Assembly: GCF_018139565.1 (NCBI RefSeq)
Contig: NZ_JAGSPK010000003.1
Coordinates: 248,001 to 312,000, forward strand
Length of the DNA stretch: 64,000 nucleotides
Source: Cognatundibacterium rivi
GTDB lineage: Bacteria > Pseudomonadota > Gammaproteobacteria > Burkholderiales > Burkholderiaceae_D
Direction of reading: 5' to 3'
Shown: positions 46,178-55,411 of the stretch, in pieces
How the letters are laid out: each line of letters begins with the position of its first letter
Position numbering within the stretch: position 1 is the first letter of the stretch
Program-made: the position numbers and the translations under genes
Notes under the pieces: generated by a model
What the model saw: only the letters and a program-made list of their open reading frames with translations
Databases searched by the model: none
Told to the model about the DNA's origin: nothing

Positions 46178-46530
46178 GCGTATTCTTCTTATGAGCAAAA
46201 ACAAAGCGATATTGTACGGAACTCTGCCCTGCTCCACGCAGATTCTGCGCAGAAGTTTGTGTTTTACCCCGGGAATCTGCATAAATAAGGGGGTATATGC
46301 GATTTTCGCCCTAATCTCTACGTAAATAAAGGGCTTTTAAATATACTCCCCCCAGTATTTTTTGGCCTGATACAGCCGGAAAACCTCATTCTGCGCCACT
46401 GAGCGCAACCGATATGCTGATCGCTGTTATGAGGCAATGATGCGACAATGCGCTGGCAGTTTTTCGTTTATATTGTGATGGTGCCGGTCAACATCCGGCA
46501 GCACCTGTCTTCTCCACATCGCCAGGAAAA
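46178..46530. other. divergent intergenic region with dispersed repeat copy B
   Basis: This 350-base gap separates the GTPase gene (minus) from a small exported-protein gene (plus). It contains the inverted pair GCAGATTC (46238-46245) / GAATCTGC (46273-46280) followed directly by repeat copy B. No gene is seen. Confidence 0.55.
46289..46362 (+). repeat. dispersed intergenic repeat, copy B
   Basis: GGGGGTATATGC at the 5' end, AATCTCTACGTAAATAAAGG in the middle and ATATACTCCCCCCAGTAT at the 3' end. The outer arms can pair, and GCCCT / AGGGC can form an inner stem. It is closely similar to copy A in the central block and to copy C in the 3' half (AAAGGGCT, TTAAA, ATACTCCCCCC, AGTAT). Confidence 0.78.
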
Positions 46531-46968
46531 ATGATGCCGTCCACCACCAATCTGCTGACACGCCTGCCGCAAGGCCTTGCGGCTGTACTGTGCAGCGCGC
46601 TGCTATCCACCACAAGCTACGCCGAGACCATGATCAAAGAACCTGCGAATTCCAGCGATCGCCAGCTGACAGAAAAAATCATCCGTCAGTTATCGCCCTG
46701 CTTTCAGACGGTCGGCGTGACACAGGCTGCGGCTCATGCTTTTCCGCAAGCAACCGCTTTACCGCCGGATAGCGAACTCGTCGTCGTGACTGCGATGCCG
46801 GTGACAGGCCCGAAAATTTCAGACAGTTACCATTACACGCTGGCCTTGCATCAGTCTCGCCAGCAAGTATTCATCAAACAAGTTGGTGGTATCGGCGGTC
46901 TGCGAAAAGTATTCGGCCCGATACCGGTTGATAGTCGCTGTCAGCAGGAAGGCAGCGGCGAGAAGTAA
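46531..46968 (+). CDS. hypothetical exported protein
   Basis: A 145-residue protein with an N-terminal signal peptide (about residues 1-31, LAAVLCSALLSTTSYAETM), so it is probably periplasmic. The mature part has two cysteines (LSPCFQTV and SRCQQEG) that may form a disulfide. It has an AGGA ribosome-binding site. I do not recognise the family. It is the first gene on the plus side of the repeat-containing divergent region, and the DUF2798 gene follows 150 bases later. Confidence 0.7.
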   Translation: MMPSTTNLLTRLPQGLAAVLCSALLSTTSYAETMIKEPANSSDRQLTEKIIRQLSPCFQTVGVTQAAAHAFPQATALPPDSELVVVTAMPVTGPKISDSYHYTLALHQSRQQVFIKQVGGIGGLRKVFGPIPVDSRCQQEGSGEK

Positions 46969-47119
46969 ATCGTCCTTTGTTTCCACGACGTGAGCAGTTG
47001 CAGCACACGAGATACTTTGGCGAGGTTGTCTGCCGTTCTGTCGTCGTCACATCCATAACAAGAAAACCTGCGATGATCTGGCTTTACCGACAGATCATCA
47101 ATCGCATTTTTGGATTTTT

Positions 47120-47389
47120 ATGCCCTCGACACCATTGCGCAGACCCTACACTTTTCCAAAACTGCCAGCACGTTATGCCGGTATCGTCATGCCCTTCTTT
47201 TTGTCCGTCATCATGACCTGCATCGTCTCCGCTATCAGCACTTTGCGCAGCGTCGGTCTGGCAAATAATTTCGTCGTGATGTGGATGGGCTCATGGGGAA
47301 TTTCATGGCTGGTGGCATTTCCCGTGTTACTGCTGATACTGCCTGTGGTCAGAAAAATGACGGCGATGGTGGTCGCACCACATCCCTGA
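47120..47389 (+). CDS. DUF2798-family small membrane protein
   Basis: An 89-residue membrane protein. From residue 18 it matches the DUF2798 pattern: KLPARYAGIVMPFFLSVIMT, then SAISTLRSVGL, then WMGSWGISWLVAFPVLLLIL, with two transmembrane helices. The function is unknown. A strong terminator follows at 47406. The exact start is uncertain because the first 15 residues precede the conserved part. Confidence 0.8.
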   Translation: MPSTPLRRPYTFPKLPARYAGIVMPFFLSVIMTCIVSAISTLRSVGLANNFVVMWMGSWGISWLVAFPVLLLILPVVRKMTAMVVAPHP

Positions 47390-47405
47390 CGCATCAAAGA
47401 CCGCG

Positions 47406-47445
47406 AAAAAAAACGCCCATGCAGGCAGTGCATGGGCGTTTTTTT
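47406..47445. terminator. bidirectional intrinsic terminator
   Basis: AAACGCCCATGC / GCATGGGCGTTT with A- and T-runs on the two sides. It separates the DUF2798 gene (plus) from the S53 peptidase gene (minus). Confidence 0.92.
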
Positions 47446-47460
47446 CAATCTGATTCTCGT

Positions 47461-49836
47461 TTATTTCGCCGTAATCGTGACCGGTACCGATGCCTGCGCT
47501 GTGCGTCCGGCGGAATCCGTCACCACCACTTTCAGGGTATAGCTGCCGGTAACAGGTGATGCCCAGCTGGCGGTGATCGCCAGACTGCTGCTCATGGAAA
47601 AACTCATTCCCAGCGGCACACCGGAAATCGATACGGATACCCAGCTGACACCGGGATCAGAGATACTGATTTGTCCGGTCAGTGCTTTACCGGCAACGCC
47701 CGTCATCGCTGGTGCGGTAATCACCGGACCACTGACCGTCGCAGTCGATACAACAACGGTATAAATCGCCTGACCGCTGAGTCCGGTTTTTGTATCTTTG
47801 GCGATGGCTGTCACGTTATACGTTCCGACCACTGGTGCTGCCCAGCTGACGACACCACTGGTGCTAACCGCCATACCCGCCGGTGCGCCGCTCAGGCTGT
47901 ACGTCACAGGATTAGCCGCAGTCACAACGACAGAGAATGATAAAGCGGTGCCAGCTTTCGCGCTGATTGTGCCGCCCGTCACCACCGGTGCCTTCGCCGC
48001 AGCAATCGTGATGTTGTACACCGCTTTGCCACTCAGCCCGGTTTTTGTATCAGTTGCAGTCACTGTGACCGCATAGCTTCCGGCAACCGGTGTCGTCCAA
48101 GTCACAATACCTGTGCTGGCAATCGTCATACCTGACGGTGCGCCGCTCAGTGCATACGTCAGCGGATTCGTCGCTGTTGCCGAAACGGTGAAAGTCAGCG
48201 CAGTCCCGACCTGCCCGCTGATCGCAGCGCCAGTCACCACGGGTGCCGTCGGCGCAATGGTGGTGCCCGCCAGCGTGCTGATCAGATTGGCGATGTTCGG
48301 CGTACCCAATCCTGTCAACTGGTCGTAACCGGTCTTCGCGTAACATGTCGCACAAGTTCCGTCTGAACCTTTGACGATGTCAGCAAACGTGCTGGCGTAC
48401 GTGCCGGGTACAGTAGAAATCTGTCCATACAAGATACTGTGAGGCTGCCCCAGCGGAGCTTTTGCCAGTTGTGCACGCGTTGCATTTGCCACTGCGACGA
48501 TCCCTGCCCATTGAGGTGTCGATAAGCTGGTGCCACCGGCACTGATCCAGTTAACCGTTGCGCTGCCCGGATTGATCACCGCCACATACTGCCCGGTTGA
48601 AGGATCTGCGTTGAATGCCACGTCAGCAACAGTGCGGCGTGCGAGCGTGCCCATGCCGGGAACGCTGCTGTTCTGATAGGTAGGCAAAGCGGTGTAAGCA
48701 CTGGTGCCGCCACCGGTGCCAGACCAGCCGCTTTCACTCCGCGAGCCGCTGCCGGAATACGTCAGCGAAGTGCCGCCGACCGCCACCACATAGGGTGACA
48801 CCGAAGGCCAGCTGACGGCCGCGCCGGAGTCACCGGTTGCTGCCAGATACGTCATTTTGGCGGCGCTGAAAGCAGCATCGACCGATGCCGTCCAGTTACC
48901 TTCTGCCGCACCAAAACTCATGGATACCACACCCGGCCCCATCGCATTCGCGAGCTTGACCGCGCCGAGCAAACTATTCAATGAGGCATCAGCCGCTTCG
49001 ATCAGAACGATGCGCGCCAGCGGTGCGGTCGCGTGTGCCCACTGTACATCGAGGGTGATTTCAGTCGCCCAGCCTGAGTTGTAGGCCGGCGCAGTGCCAG
49101 TCAGTGTGCCGCTTGCGGTATTGTAGGCGACCACTAATTCACAAGCGTTGGTCGCCGGTGCTGCCAGCGGCAAGGCGCTGGCAGCCGCCAGGGTTTTCGC
49201 GGTACAGCCAGGCAAACCGAATTTCTGATTGAATGCCGCCAGTTCTGCTGCCACATTCGGATCGTGATATGCATCGACGATATAAATCGTCTGACCTGCG
49301 CCGAGTTGCGCCGCCTGCGCGGCTGTCAGACCGCTCATGCTCGCAGGCAGAGCAGCCAGACCGTATGCGGCGCGGATTTGCGCCGGTGTGTAAGTAGATA
49401 CCACGCTGGAAGTGGCTTGCGGTTGTATTACGCTGTTACCGGGTAAGGCGCGCACGCGTGCCCCCTGCGCCGCCTGCACTTCCTGCATCGCCGTCACGGT
49501 CAGACCGCGTTCCGATAATTGCTGAAACTCTTCGGGTATCGCCTGCTGACGCGGCCCCATCAGTGCCGATGCGCTGCTGTTGAACGCATCGATATCAGCT
49601 GGCGTATCGAGCAACACCGGAGCGACGTGAAATGTCGGTTGTGCAATCTGCGCCGCTACCGTTTCCGGCAATTGGGCAACATCTGCACTGAGTGTCGTCG
49701 TCGCAGTCGCAATCGCGGCGGGCGTCTGATTCAGCGAAGCATTATCTGAATTACTGCCACAGGCACTCAGCAAGACAAGCAGACTGGCAGAAAGAATCCG
49801 GGGGACAGGTTTGGTGGCGGGACGGGTGACAGGCAT
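47461..49836 (-). CDS. S53 (sedolisin) family lipoprotein peptidase with three Ig-like repeats
   Basis: A protein of about 791 residues. From the ATG at 49836 it has a lipoprotein signal (LSASLLVLLSAC), a propeptide to about 165, and a sedolisin catalytic domain to about 530. Catalytic residues are visible: Glu and Asp in ATEITLDVQWAHA, the oxyanion Asp in AATGDSGAAVSWPS, and the Ser in GGTSLSTPQWAG. A calcium-site segment (DIVKGSDGTCATCY) follows. The last 260 residues are three putative-Ig (He_PIG-type) repeats with recurring LSGAP-GM and YTVT-DTKTGLSG blocks. It is a surface or periplasmic acid-type serine peptidase. An upstream start at 49923 would move the lipobox inward. Confidence 0.9.
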   Translation of the reverse strand: MPVTRPATKPVPRILSASLLVLLSACGSNSDNASLNQTPAAIATATTTLSADVAQLPETVAAQIAQPTFHVAPVLLDTPADIDAFNSSASALMGPRQQAIPEEFQQLSERGLTVTAMQEVQAAQGARVRALPGNSVIQPQATSSVVSTYTPAQIRAAYGLAALPASMSGLTAAQAAQLGAGQTIYIVDAYHDPNVAAELAAFNQKFGLPGCTAKTLAAASALPLAAPATNACELVVAYNTASGTLTGTAPAYNSGWATEITLDVQWAHATAPLARIVLIEAADASLNSLLGAVKLANAMGPGVVSMSFGAAEGNWTASVDAAFSAAKMTYLAATGDSGAAVSWPSVSPYVVAVGGTSLTYSGSGSRSESGWSGTGGGTSAYTALPTYQNSSVPGMGTLARRTVADVAFNADPSTGQYVAVINPGSATVNWISAGGTSLSTPQWAGIVAVANATRAQLAKAPLGQPHSILYGQISTVPGTYASTFADIVKGSDGTCATCYAKTGYDQLTGLGTPNIANLISTLAGTTIAPTAPVVTGAAISGQVGTALTFTVSATATNPLTYALSGAPSGMTIASTGIVTWTTPVAGSYAVTVTATDTKTGLSGKAVYNITIAAAKAPVVTGGTISAKAGTALSFSVVVTAANPVTYSLSGAPAGMAVSTSGVVSWAAPVVGTYNVTAIAKDTKTGLSGQAIYTVVVSTATVSGPVITAPAMTGVAGKALTGQISISDPGVSWVSVSISGVPLGMSFSMSSSLAITASWASPVTGSYTLKVVVTDSAGRTAQASVPVTITAK
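47464..48250 (-). repeat. three tandem Ig-like coding repeats in the S53 peptidase gene
   Basis: Three units of about 85-90 codons encode similar Ig-like domains. The first two are the most alike (PVVTG, ISG/ISA, NPLTYALSGAPSGM against NPVTYSLSGAPAGM, DTKTGLSG). The third is more diverged. Confidence 0.7.
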
Positions 49837-50357
49837 GGGCTCAGCTCTCTGTTGTTGGCGAGGGCCACGCGAAATACCTGATGACATCACAGGATAGTCA
49901 GCAACCCCGCTACCGTGGCGCATGCGCGCTGTAGGCCGGAGGCTTTGCGTCTCTGCCTTTCGACAGATTTGCCCTCAGAATCGTCACAGCGCAAATGCGC
50001 TACGACTACTTATGAAATAAAGTAAACGATGCTGAGTGTAAGGAGTATGTCGTGGTAAGAACAGCGTACAAATGTTAAAGAAGATTGAAACGATATCGTC
50101 ATTGACATCATTTTGTCGCCAGCCAGCAACGACATTTATTTTCAGACCAAAGAGCCGGCATATCCACCGTCAGCCAGCAGTCGGCATATTTGCAGAAAAC
50201 GGGATATTTGGCACGACACGGAAGAAAACAGGGGGAGTATCGCCAATTTCTGCTTATATGTCCGCAGAAACAAAGGGCTATTAAAAATACTCCCCCCCAG
50301 TATATTTGAGGGTAATTTGCGGCAAATTGACGGATATGCAGAGCCGGACGCAGGCAT
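49837..50357. other. intergenic region with dispersed repeat copy C
   Basis: A gap of about 520 bases between the S53 peptidase start and the end of the deacetylase gene. It should hold the peptidase promoter and it contains repeat copy C. No gene is seen; short plus-strand frames here have no ribosome-binding site. Confidence 0.55.
50231..50308 (+). repeat. dispersed intergenic repeat, copy C
   Basis: GGGGGAGTAT at the 5' end and ATACTCCCCCCCAGTATATT at the 3' end. An inner perfect stem TTTCTGC / GCAGAAA replaces the GCCCT/AGGGC stem of copy B. AAAGGGCTATTAAA matches copy B. The copy lies about 50 bases beyond the stop of the minus-strand deacetylase gene. Confidence 0.75.
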
Positions 50358-51296
50358 TTACTCCAGATCGGCCAGCACTTTCAGATGCGCCGTCACGCTG
50401 CGGGCCAGTGCTGACAGGTTGTAACCACCTTCCAGACAACTGACAATGCGGCCTTTGGAATAGTCTTTCGCGACCGCCATCACCTGTCTGGTGAGCCAGG
50501 CAAAATCGGCTTCGGTCAGCCCCAGTTGACCCATGTCGTCTTCGCGGTGCGCATCAAATCCGGCCGAGATAAAAATCATTTCCGGCTGAAACGCACGTAA
50601 GGCTGGTAACCATTTTTCCGTGACCAGCGTGCGGATCACATCGCCATAGCTGTGTGCAGGCACTGGCACGTTGACCATATTGCTGGCCGGCTCGCCATCG
50701 CCGGAATATGGATAAAAAGGATGCTGAAAAAAACTCACCATCAACACGTGCGGGTCGTCACGGAAAATATCTTCGGTGCCATTGCCGTGATGCACATCAA
50801 AATCAACGATAGCAACACGCTGCAAACCACGCACGTCGATAGCATGACGGGCAGCAATCGCAACGTTGTTAAACATGCAGAATCCCATCGATTCCTTGCG
50901 GCTGGCATGGTGCCCCGGTGGGCGCACCGCGCAGAAAGCATTTTCGATTTCAGCATCGATCACGGCATCGGTTGCGGCAATCGCCGCCCCTGCCGCGCGC
51001 AGACAGGCGCGCCAGGTATAGCTATTTAGGGCCGTATCGGCATCGAGTGGAAAGTGATCGTATTCGGAATGTTCGGACGGACAATTTTCGCGTATCCGGT
51101 AAATCGCATCCGCCGTGTGCACGCGCGCCAGATCGCTTTCTTCTGCTGATGGTGCATCGCGATGATCCAGCAAAGTGCTGATGCGGCTGGCGATCAGTTG
51201 GTCTTCTATCGCCTGCAAACGTTCGGGTGATTCCGGATGCCATGATCCCATTTCATGGCGTTTGCAATCTGCATGGGTGTAATACGCGGTTGTCAT
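50358..51296 (-). CDS. histone-deacetylase-family (acetylpolyamine-type) amidohydrolase
   Basis: A 312-residue zinc deacetylase of the bacterial class II HDAC-like group. Landmarks are YYTHADCKRHEMGSWHPESP at the N-terminus, RPPGHHA, the zinc site DFDVHHGNGTED, SAGFDAH, and the C-terminal LEGGYN. It removes acetyl groups from polyamines or other amides in the cytoplasm. The ATG at 51296 gives the usual start, while a longer reading from 51359 would run into the divergent moxR upstream region. Divergent from the MoxR operon, with about 140 bases between them. Confidence 0.93.
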   Translation of the reverse strand: MTTAYYTHADCKRHEMGSWHPESPERLQAIEDQLIASRISTLLDHRDAPSAEESDLARVHTADAIYRIRENCPSEHSEYDHFPLDADTALNSYTWRACLRAAGAAIAATDAVIDAEIENAFCAVRPPGHHASRKESMGFCMFNNVAIAARHAIDVRGLQRVAIVDFDVHHGNGTEDIFRDDPHVLMVSFFQHPFYPYSGDGEPASNMVNVPVPAHSYGDVIRTLVTEKWLPALRAFQPEMIFISAGFDAHREDDMGQLGLTEADFAWLTRQVMAVAKDYSKGRIVSCLEGGYNLSALARSVTAHLKVLADLE

Positions 51297-51438
51297 GTCT
51301 CGGATTTTTGTAGATTTAGCTATCAGTTTCACCTTATTTAGCGGCTTTTGCAAATGCACCTGCCCGGCCGGTGCAGGGATTACAACAAGCCGGTTTAATT
51401 CGGCTACACTGTGCGCTGATTTTTACGCGAGGAAATAC

Positions 51439-52359
51439 ATGTTTTCCCAATTGCATAAAGTTGCAAAACAAGTCAATAACGTCATTATCGGTAAAGAGCT
51501 GCAAATTCGTCAGGCACTCGCCTGTTTGCTCGCTGGCGGTCATTTGTTAATCGAAGATTTGCCAGGCGTTGGTAAAACCACCCTTGCGCACGCGCTGGCG
51601 ATTTCGCTGGGTCTGAAATTTAACCGTCTGCAATTCACCAGCGATTTACTGCCCGCCGATGTCGTCGGCGTGTCGATTTTTGATCGCGAAAAAAATCAGT
51701 TTATTTTTCACCCCGGCCCGGTATTCACCCAGGTCTTGCTGGCCGATGAGATTAACCGTGCCACTCCCAAAACACAGTCGTCGCTGCTGGAAGCGATGGA
51801 AGAGCATCAGGTTTCAGCCGAAGGCCAGACGCGCAAACTGCCTGCGCCGTTTTTCGTGATCGCAACGCAAAATCCGGCGCATCAGGTCGGCACTTTTCCG
51901 CTGCCAGAATCACAACTCGACCGTTTCCTGATGTGCCTGTCACTCGGCTATCCTGATGCGGCGGCAGAACGTGCGCTGTTATTGGGTGAAGACCGCCGCG
52001 CCTTGCTGTCAAAGCTGCCTGCGTTGATGCAGGCCAGTGAGTTATTACAGGCGCAGCAGCAACTCAAACAAATACACACCTCACCTGCGTTGGTTGATTA
52101 TGTCCAGGCGCTGGCGCAGGCAACCCGCCAGGGTGATGTTTTTGCCGAAGGCATGAGCCCGCGCGCATCGCTCGCTTTGTTACAGGCAGCACGCGCCTGG
52201 GCGGCACTTGAGGGACGCGATCATGTGCTACCGGAAGATGTGCAGGCCATCATGATTCCGGTGATTGCGCACCGCCTGCGGCCACTCAAATCGGTCAATG
52301 GTAAAGCCAGCGCCAGCGCAGATTTACTGGCACAACTGATCAAGCGCGTTGCCGTCTGA
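51439..52359 (+). CDS. MoxR-family AAA+ ATPase
   Basis: A 306-residue MoxR ATPase. Walker A is EDLPGVGKTTLAHA (about residue 40), Walker B LLADEINRATPKTQSSLLEAM, and the sensor region is VIATQNPAHQVGTFPLPE. MoxR proteins act as chaperones that help assemble or activate protein complexes, often together with DUF58 proteins. I chose the ATG at 51439, which has a GAGGAAA ribosome-binding site; an upstream in-frame start at 51295 overlaps the divergent gene. First gene of the MoxR-DUF58-TgpA operon. Confidence 0.95.
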   Translation: MFSQLHKVAKQVNNVIIGKELQIRQALACLLAGGHLLIEDLPGVGKTTLAHALAISLGLKFNRLQFTSDLLPADVVGVSIFDREKNQFIFHPGPVFTQVLLADEINRATPKTQSSLLEAMEEHQVSAEGQTRKLPAPFFVIATQNPAHQVGTFPLPESQLDRFLMCLSLGYPDAAAERALLLGEDRRALLSKLPALMQASELLQAQQQLKQIHTSPALVDYVQALAQATRQGDVFAEGMSPRASLALLQAARAWAALEGRDHVLPEDVQAIMIPVIAHRLRPLKSVNGKASASADLLAQLIKRVAV

Positions 52360-52393
52360 TGGGCGCTGAACCGGAGACCGGAAAACGGATGTC

Positions 52394-53377
52394 ATGCTGA
52401 CCGCTTTATCTGAACGCTGGAAAACTCGCCTGCACAAGATCATTTTTCTTGAGCATCAACCTGAGAGTGGTGAAGTTTTTCTGAAACAGCGCCGCGTCTT
52501 CACGTTGCCAAGCAAAGCAGGCTGGATGTTTTTGCTGATGCTGCTGATCCTGTTTATTTCTGCGACTAATTACAGTCTCAGTCTGGGTTTTGCCTTGACG
52601 TTTGTGCTCGGCAGCGTCGCGCTGGTGAATGTCTTTTTCTGCTTCAGAAATCTAGCCTACCTGCATCTCGATACCGGCCCGGCGCAAGCCGTGTTTGCCG
52701 GCGAAGAAACGCACTTCACCATTTTCCTGATCAATCGGCGTCAATATCAACGCTACGCGATCTGGGTCGGCTTCAACGAAAAAAATGCACCGGAAAAAGC
52801 GCTGGATATTGCCCCGGAAAGCCGAGCCAGCATACATCTGAGCTATCCAACGCGCAGCCGCGGCTGGCAGGCAATTCCACGGGTGCGCCTGCAAACCTGG
52901 TTCCCACTTGGTTTATTACGCGCCTGGAGCACCTGGCTGCCAGACGCACGGGCGCTGGTGTATCCAGAGCCGGAAGAACATGCGCCGCCGCTACCAACTT
53001 CTGGGGCACCATCGCATGAACTTGAAGGTCAGGGCGGTAACGAGGATTTTTCCGGTGTGCGGGCATATCAACCGGGCGATGTACTCAAACATCTGGCATG
53101 GAAACAAATCGCCCGCGTCGATCCTGCACTCGGTGGACAACTGGTGACTAAGCAATTTACCGGTGGTGCAGGCAACGATATTCTGCTGGATTTTTCTGCC
53201 CTGCCTAGAACGATGAATCTGGAACTCAAACTTTCGCGCATGACCCGATGGGTGCTGGAAGCAGATCAGGCCGGGCTGCAGTATGGTTTTAAGCTGGGGC
53301 AGGAAGATTACGCTCCTGCGCAGGGGCCTGCACATCGCGACGCCTGCCTGCGCGCCTTAGCGCTTTACGAATTGTGA
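52394..53377 (+). CDS. DUF58-domain membrane protein
   Basis: A 327-residue protein with two membrane helices in the N-terminal part (about residues 40-80, WMFLLMLLILFISATNYS and LGFALTFVLGSVALVNVFF). The DUF58 domain follows, with GVRAYQPGDVLKHLAWKQIAR near residue 215 as its signature. The function is unknown, but the gene nearly always follows moxR. It starts 34 bases after moxR and ends 10 bases before the transglutaminase gene, so one operon is likely. Confidence 0.92.
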   Translation: MLTALSERWKTRLHKIIFLEHQPESGEVFLKQRRVFTLPSKAGWMFLLMLLILFISATNYSLSLGFALTFVLGSVALVNVFFCFRNLAYLHLDTGPAQAVFAGEETHFTIFLINRRQYQRYAIWVGFNEKNAPEKALDIAPESRASIHLSYPTRSRGWQAIPRVRLQTWFPLGLLRAWSTWLPDARALVYPEPEEHAPPLPTSGAPSHELEGQGGNEDFSGVRAYQPGDVLKHLAWKQIARVDPALGGQLVTKQFTGGAGNDILLDFSALPRTMNLELKLSRMTRWVLEADQAGLQYGFKLGQEDYAPAQGPAHRDACLRALALYEL

Positions 53378-53387
53378 TAGTGTGACT

Positions 53388-55382
53388 ATGCGCCGGACTC
53401 TTTCCCTGCCCGTCTTCAGCCGCGATAAAGCAGATACGCTGCTGTTAATCATTGCCTGCCTGAGTGTATTACTACCGCATTTTTCGCACCTGGGAATATG
53501 GGTCAGTATCAGCTGTGTTGCCTTGCTGATCTGGCGTGGCTGGCTGACGCTGACCGGACGCCGCCTGCCACCGGGATGGATACTGGTTCCGGTGTCGGCG
53601 CTGATGATGCTGGGCGTCTATCTGACGCATAAAACCTTCTTTGGGCGTGAGGCGGGCGTCAACATGCTGGTGCTGCTGCTGACCTGTAAATTATTAGAGA
53701 TGCACGCCAAGCGGGATCTGTTTGTCGTACTTTTTCTGAGTTTCTTTTTACTACTGACCAGTTTTTTTTATCAGCAAACCATTGCGGCTGCGTTCATGAC
53801 GCTGATTTCGGTGAGTCTGCTGCTGACGGCGCAATTGTCATTTCATTACACCGGTCTTTTCCCCTCGCTGAAACAACGCCTGAAATTGGCCTTCGGCATG
53901 ATGGCACTGGCGATTCCGCTGACCTTGTGTGCGTTCTTTCTTTTCCCAAGAATACAGGGGCCGCTTTGGGGGTTGCCGGGTGATGCGCACAGCGGACGCT
54001 CAGGCTTGTCGGAAACGATGTCACCGGGCGGCATCAGTGATCTGGTCTTGTCAGAAGAGATTGCGTTCAGGGTGAAATTTTATCAACCGGTACCGGATAA
54101 ATCACTGCTGTACTGGCGCGGTATCGTGATGACAGAATTCGATGGCAAAACCTGGTCGCCATCCCGTTTTTTGCAAATAAATAACGGCGATATTGCACAG
54201 TACGCAGGAACACCGATCACGCAGGAAATCATTCTGGAACCGCAAAGCCAGCGCTGGTTATTTGCTCTGGATTTACCGGCAGCGGCACCGCAGACAGATG
54301 GCAACAATATCGCCACGATCAACCGGCAAATGGAGCTGCGCAGCAACGATATCATCAGCCAGCGTCTGCGCTATCAGGTGACGTCTTATCCGCAGTATCG
54401 TTACCTCGTCGAAAACAATCTGCGCGAGTTACACCGAGCGCTGGAAATACCCGCCGGTTACAACCCGCGCAGCGCCGCCTTCGCGGACTCGCTAAGGCGT
54501 CAATACAGCGATGACCGCGCGCTGATCAATGCGGTTTTAAAGTACTTTCGCAAGGAAGCATTTACTTACACGCTGGAGCCACCTCTGCTCGGCATCAACA
54601 GTATTGATGATTTCTTGTTCAAGAGTAGAGCGGGGTTTTGCGAACATTATGCGAGCGCGTTTGTGAATCTGATGCGGCTGGCCGGTATTCCGGCAAGAAT
54701 CGTGACGGGTTATCAGGGCGGTACACTGAATGAAGTCGATGGCTATTTTGAAGTTCGCCAATCCGATGCCCACGCATGGACAGAAGTATGGCTCGAAGGC
54801 CGGGGCTGGGTACGCGTCGACCCGACGGCCGCAGTCGCTCCGGAACGGGTTATGCAAAATCTAAATCAGGCGATTCCCAAACGCGGCTTTGCGGGGCTGA
54901 TGAATTTTGCCTTGTCTGGCAATTCATGGAGCCAGTCGATGCGGATGCGCCTTGACGCGATCAATAACTCCTGGAATCAGTGGGTGCTCAATTACAACCA
55001 GCAAACACAGAAAAACTTTCTCAGTTCCTTCGGCTTTAAAGACCTCGACTGGTCACGCATCAGTCTGCTGTTTTTTATCACTGGCAGCCTGATTATCGGT
55101 GCGATTGCCCTGCCGTTGATGCTGAACAAACCTTCGATCCCGGCAACGGATAGAGTATACTTGTCGTTCTGCAAAAAAATGGCAAAGAAAACACCGCCCC
55201 GCGCAGTGGACGAAGGGCCTTATGCATATCTGCAAAGATTGAAAAACACATTGCCAGCAAAAGATATTCCCCCGGTGGAAAAATTCCTGCGCACCTATAT
55301 CAATGCGAAATATGGACAAACCACCGCTACGGAAAGCCAGCGAATACGCCGCCTGAAAACCCTGTTAGCAGCCTGTCGCTAA
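53388..55382 (+). CDS. TgpA-like membrane transglutaminase (DUF3488)
   Basis: A 664-residue inner-membrane protein. Five to six N-terminal helices (DUF3488) reach to about residue 190. A periplasmic transglutaminase-like domain follows with the catalytic triad Cys in SRAGFCEHYASAF, His in SDAHAWTEVW, Asp in VRVDPTAAV. A late helix (about 565-585) and a C-terminal DUF4129-like cytoplasmic tail close the protein. Pseudomonas TgpA is the reference. I prefer the ATG at 53388; a GTG six bases upstream is also in frame. Third gene of the MoxR operon. Confidence 0.93.
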   Translation: MRRTLSLPVFSRDKADTLLLIIACLSVLLPHFSHLGIWVSISCVALLIWRGWLTLTGRRLPPGWILVPVSALMMLGVYLTHKTFFGREAGVNMLVLLLTCKLLEMHAKRDLFVVLFLSFFLLLTSFFYQQTIAAAFMTLISVSLLLTAQLSFHYTGLFPSLKQRLKLAFGMMALAIPLTLCAFFLFPRIQGPLWGLPGDAHSGRSGLSETMSPGGISDLVLSEEIAFRVKFYQPVPDKSLLYWRGIVMTEFDGKTWSPSRFLQINNGDIAQYAGTPITQEIILEPQSQRWLFALDLPAAAPQTDGNNIATINRQMELRSNDIISQRLRYQVTSYPQYRYLVENNLRELHRALEIPAGYNPRSAAFADSLRRQYSDDRALINAVLKYFRKEAFTYTLEPPLLGINSIDDFLFKSRAGFCEHYASAFVNLMRLAGIPARIVTGYQGGTLNEVDGYFEVRQSDAHAWTEVWLEGRGWVRVDPTAAVAPERVMQNLNQAIPKRGFAGLMNFALSGNSWSQSMRMRLDAINNSWNQWVLNYNQQTQKNFLSSFGFKDLDWSRISLLFFITGSLIIGAIALPLMLNKPSIPATDRVYLSFCKKMAKKTPPRAVDEGPYAYLQRLKNTLPAKDIPPVEKFLRTYINAKYGQTTATESQRIRRLKTLLAACR

Positions 55383-55411
55383 TTGACTGAACACGCATTT
55401 TGACATCGACT

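Noticed and set aside
47464..48250. CRISPR-like repetition near 48 kb
   Set aside because: The units are long, diverged and in frame; they encode Ig-like domains.
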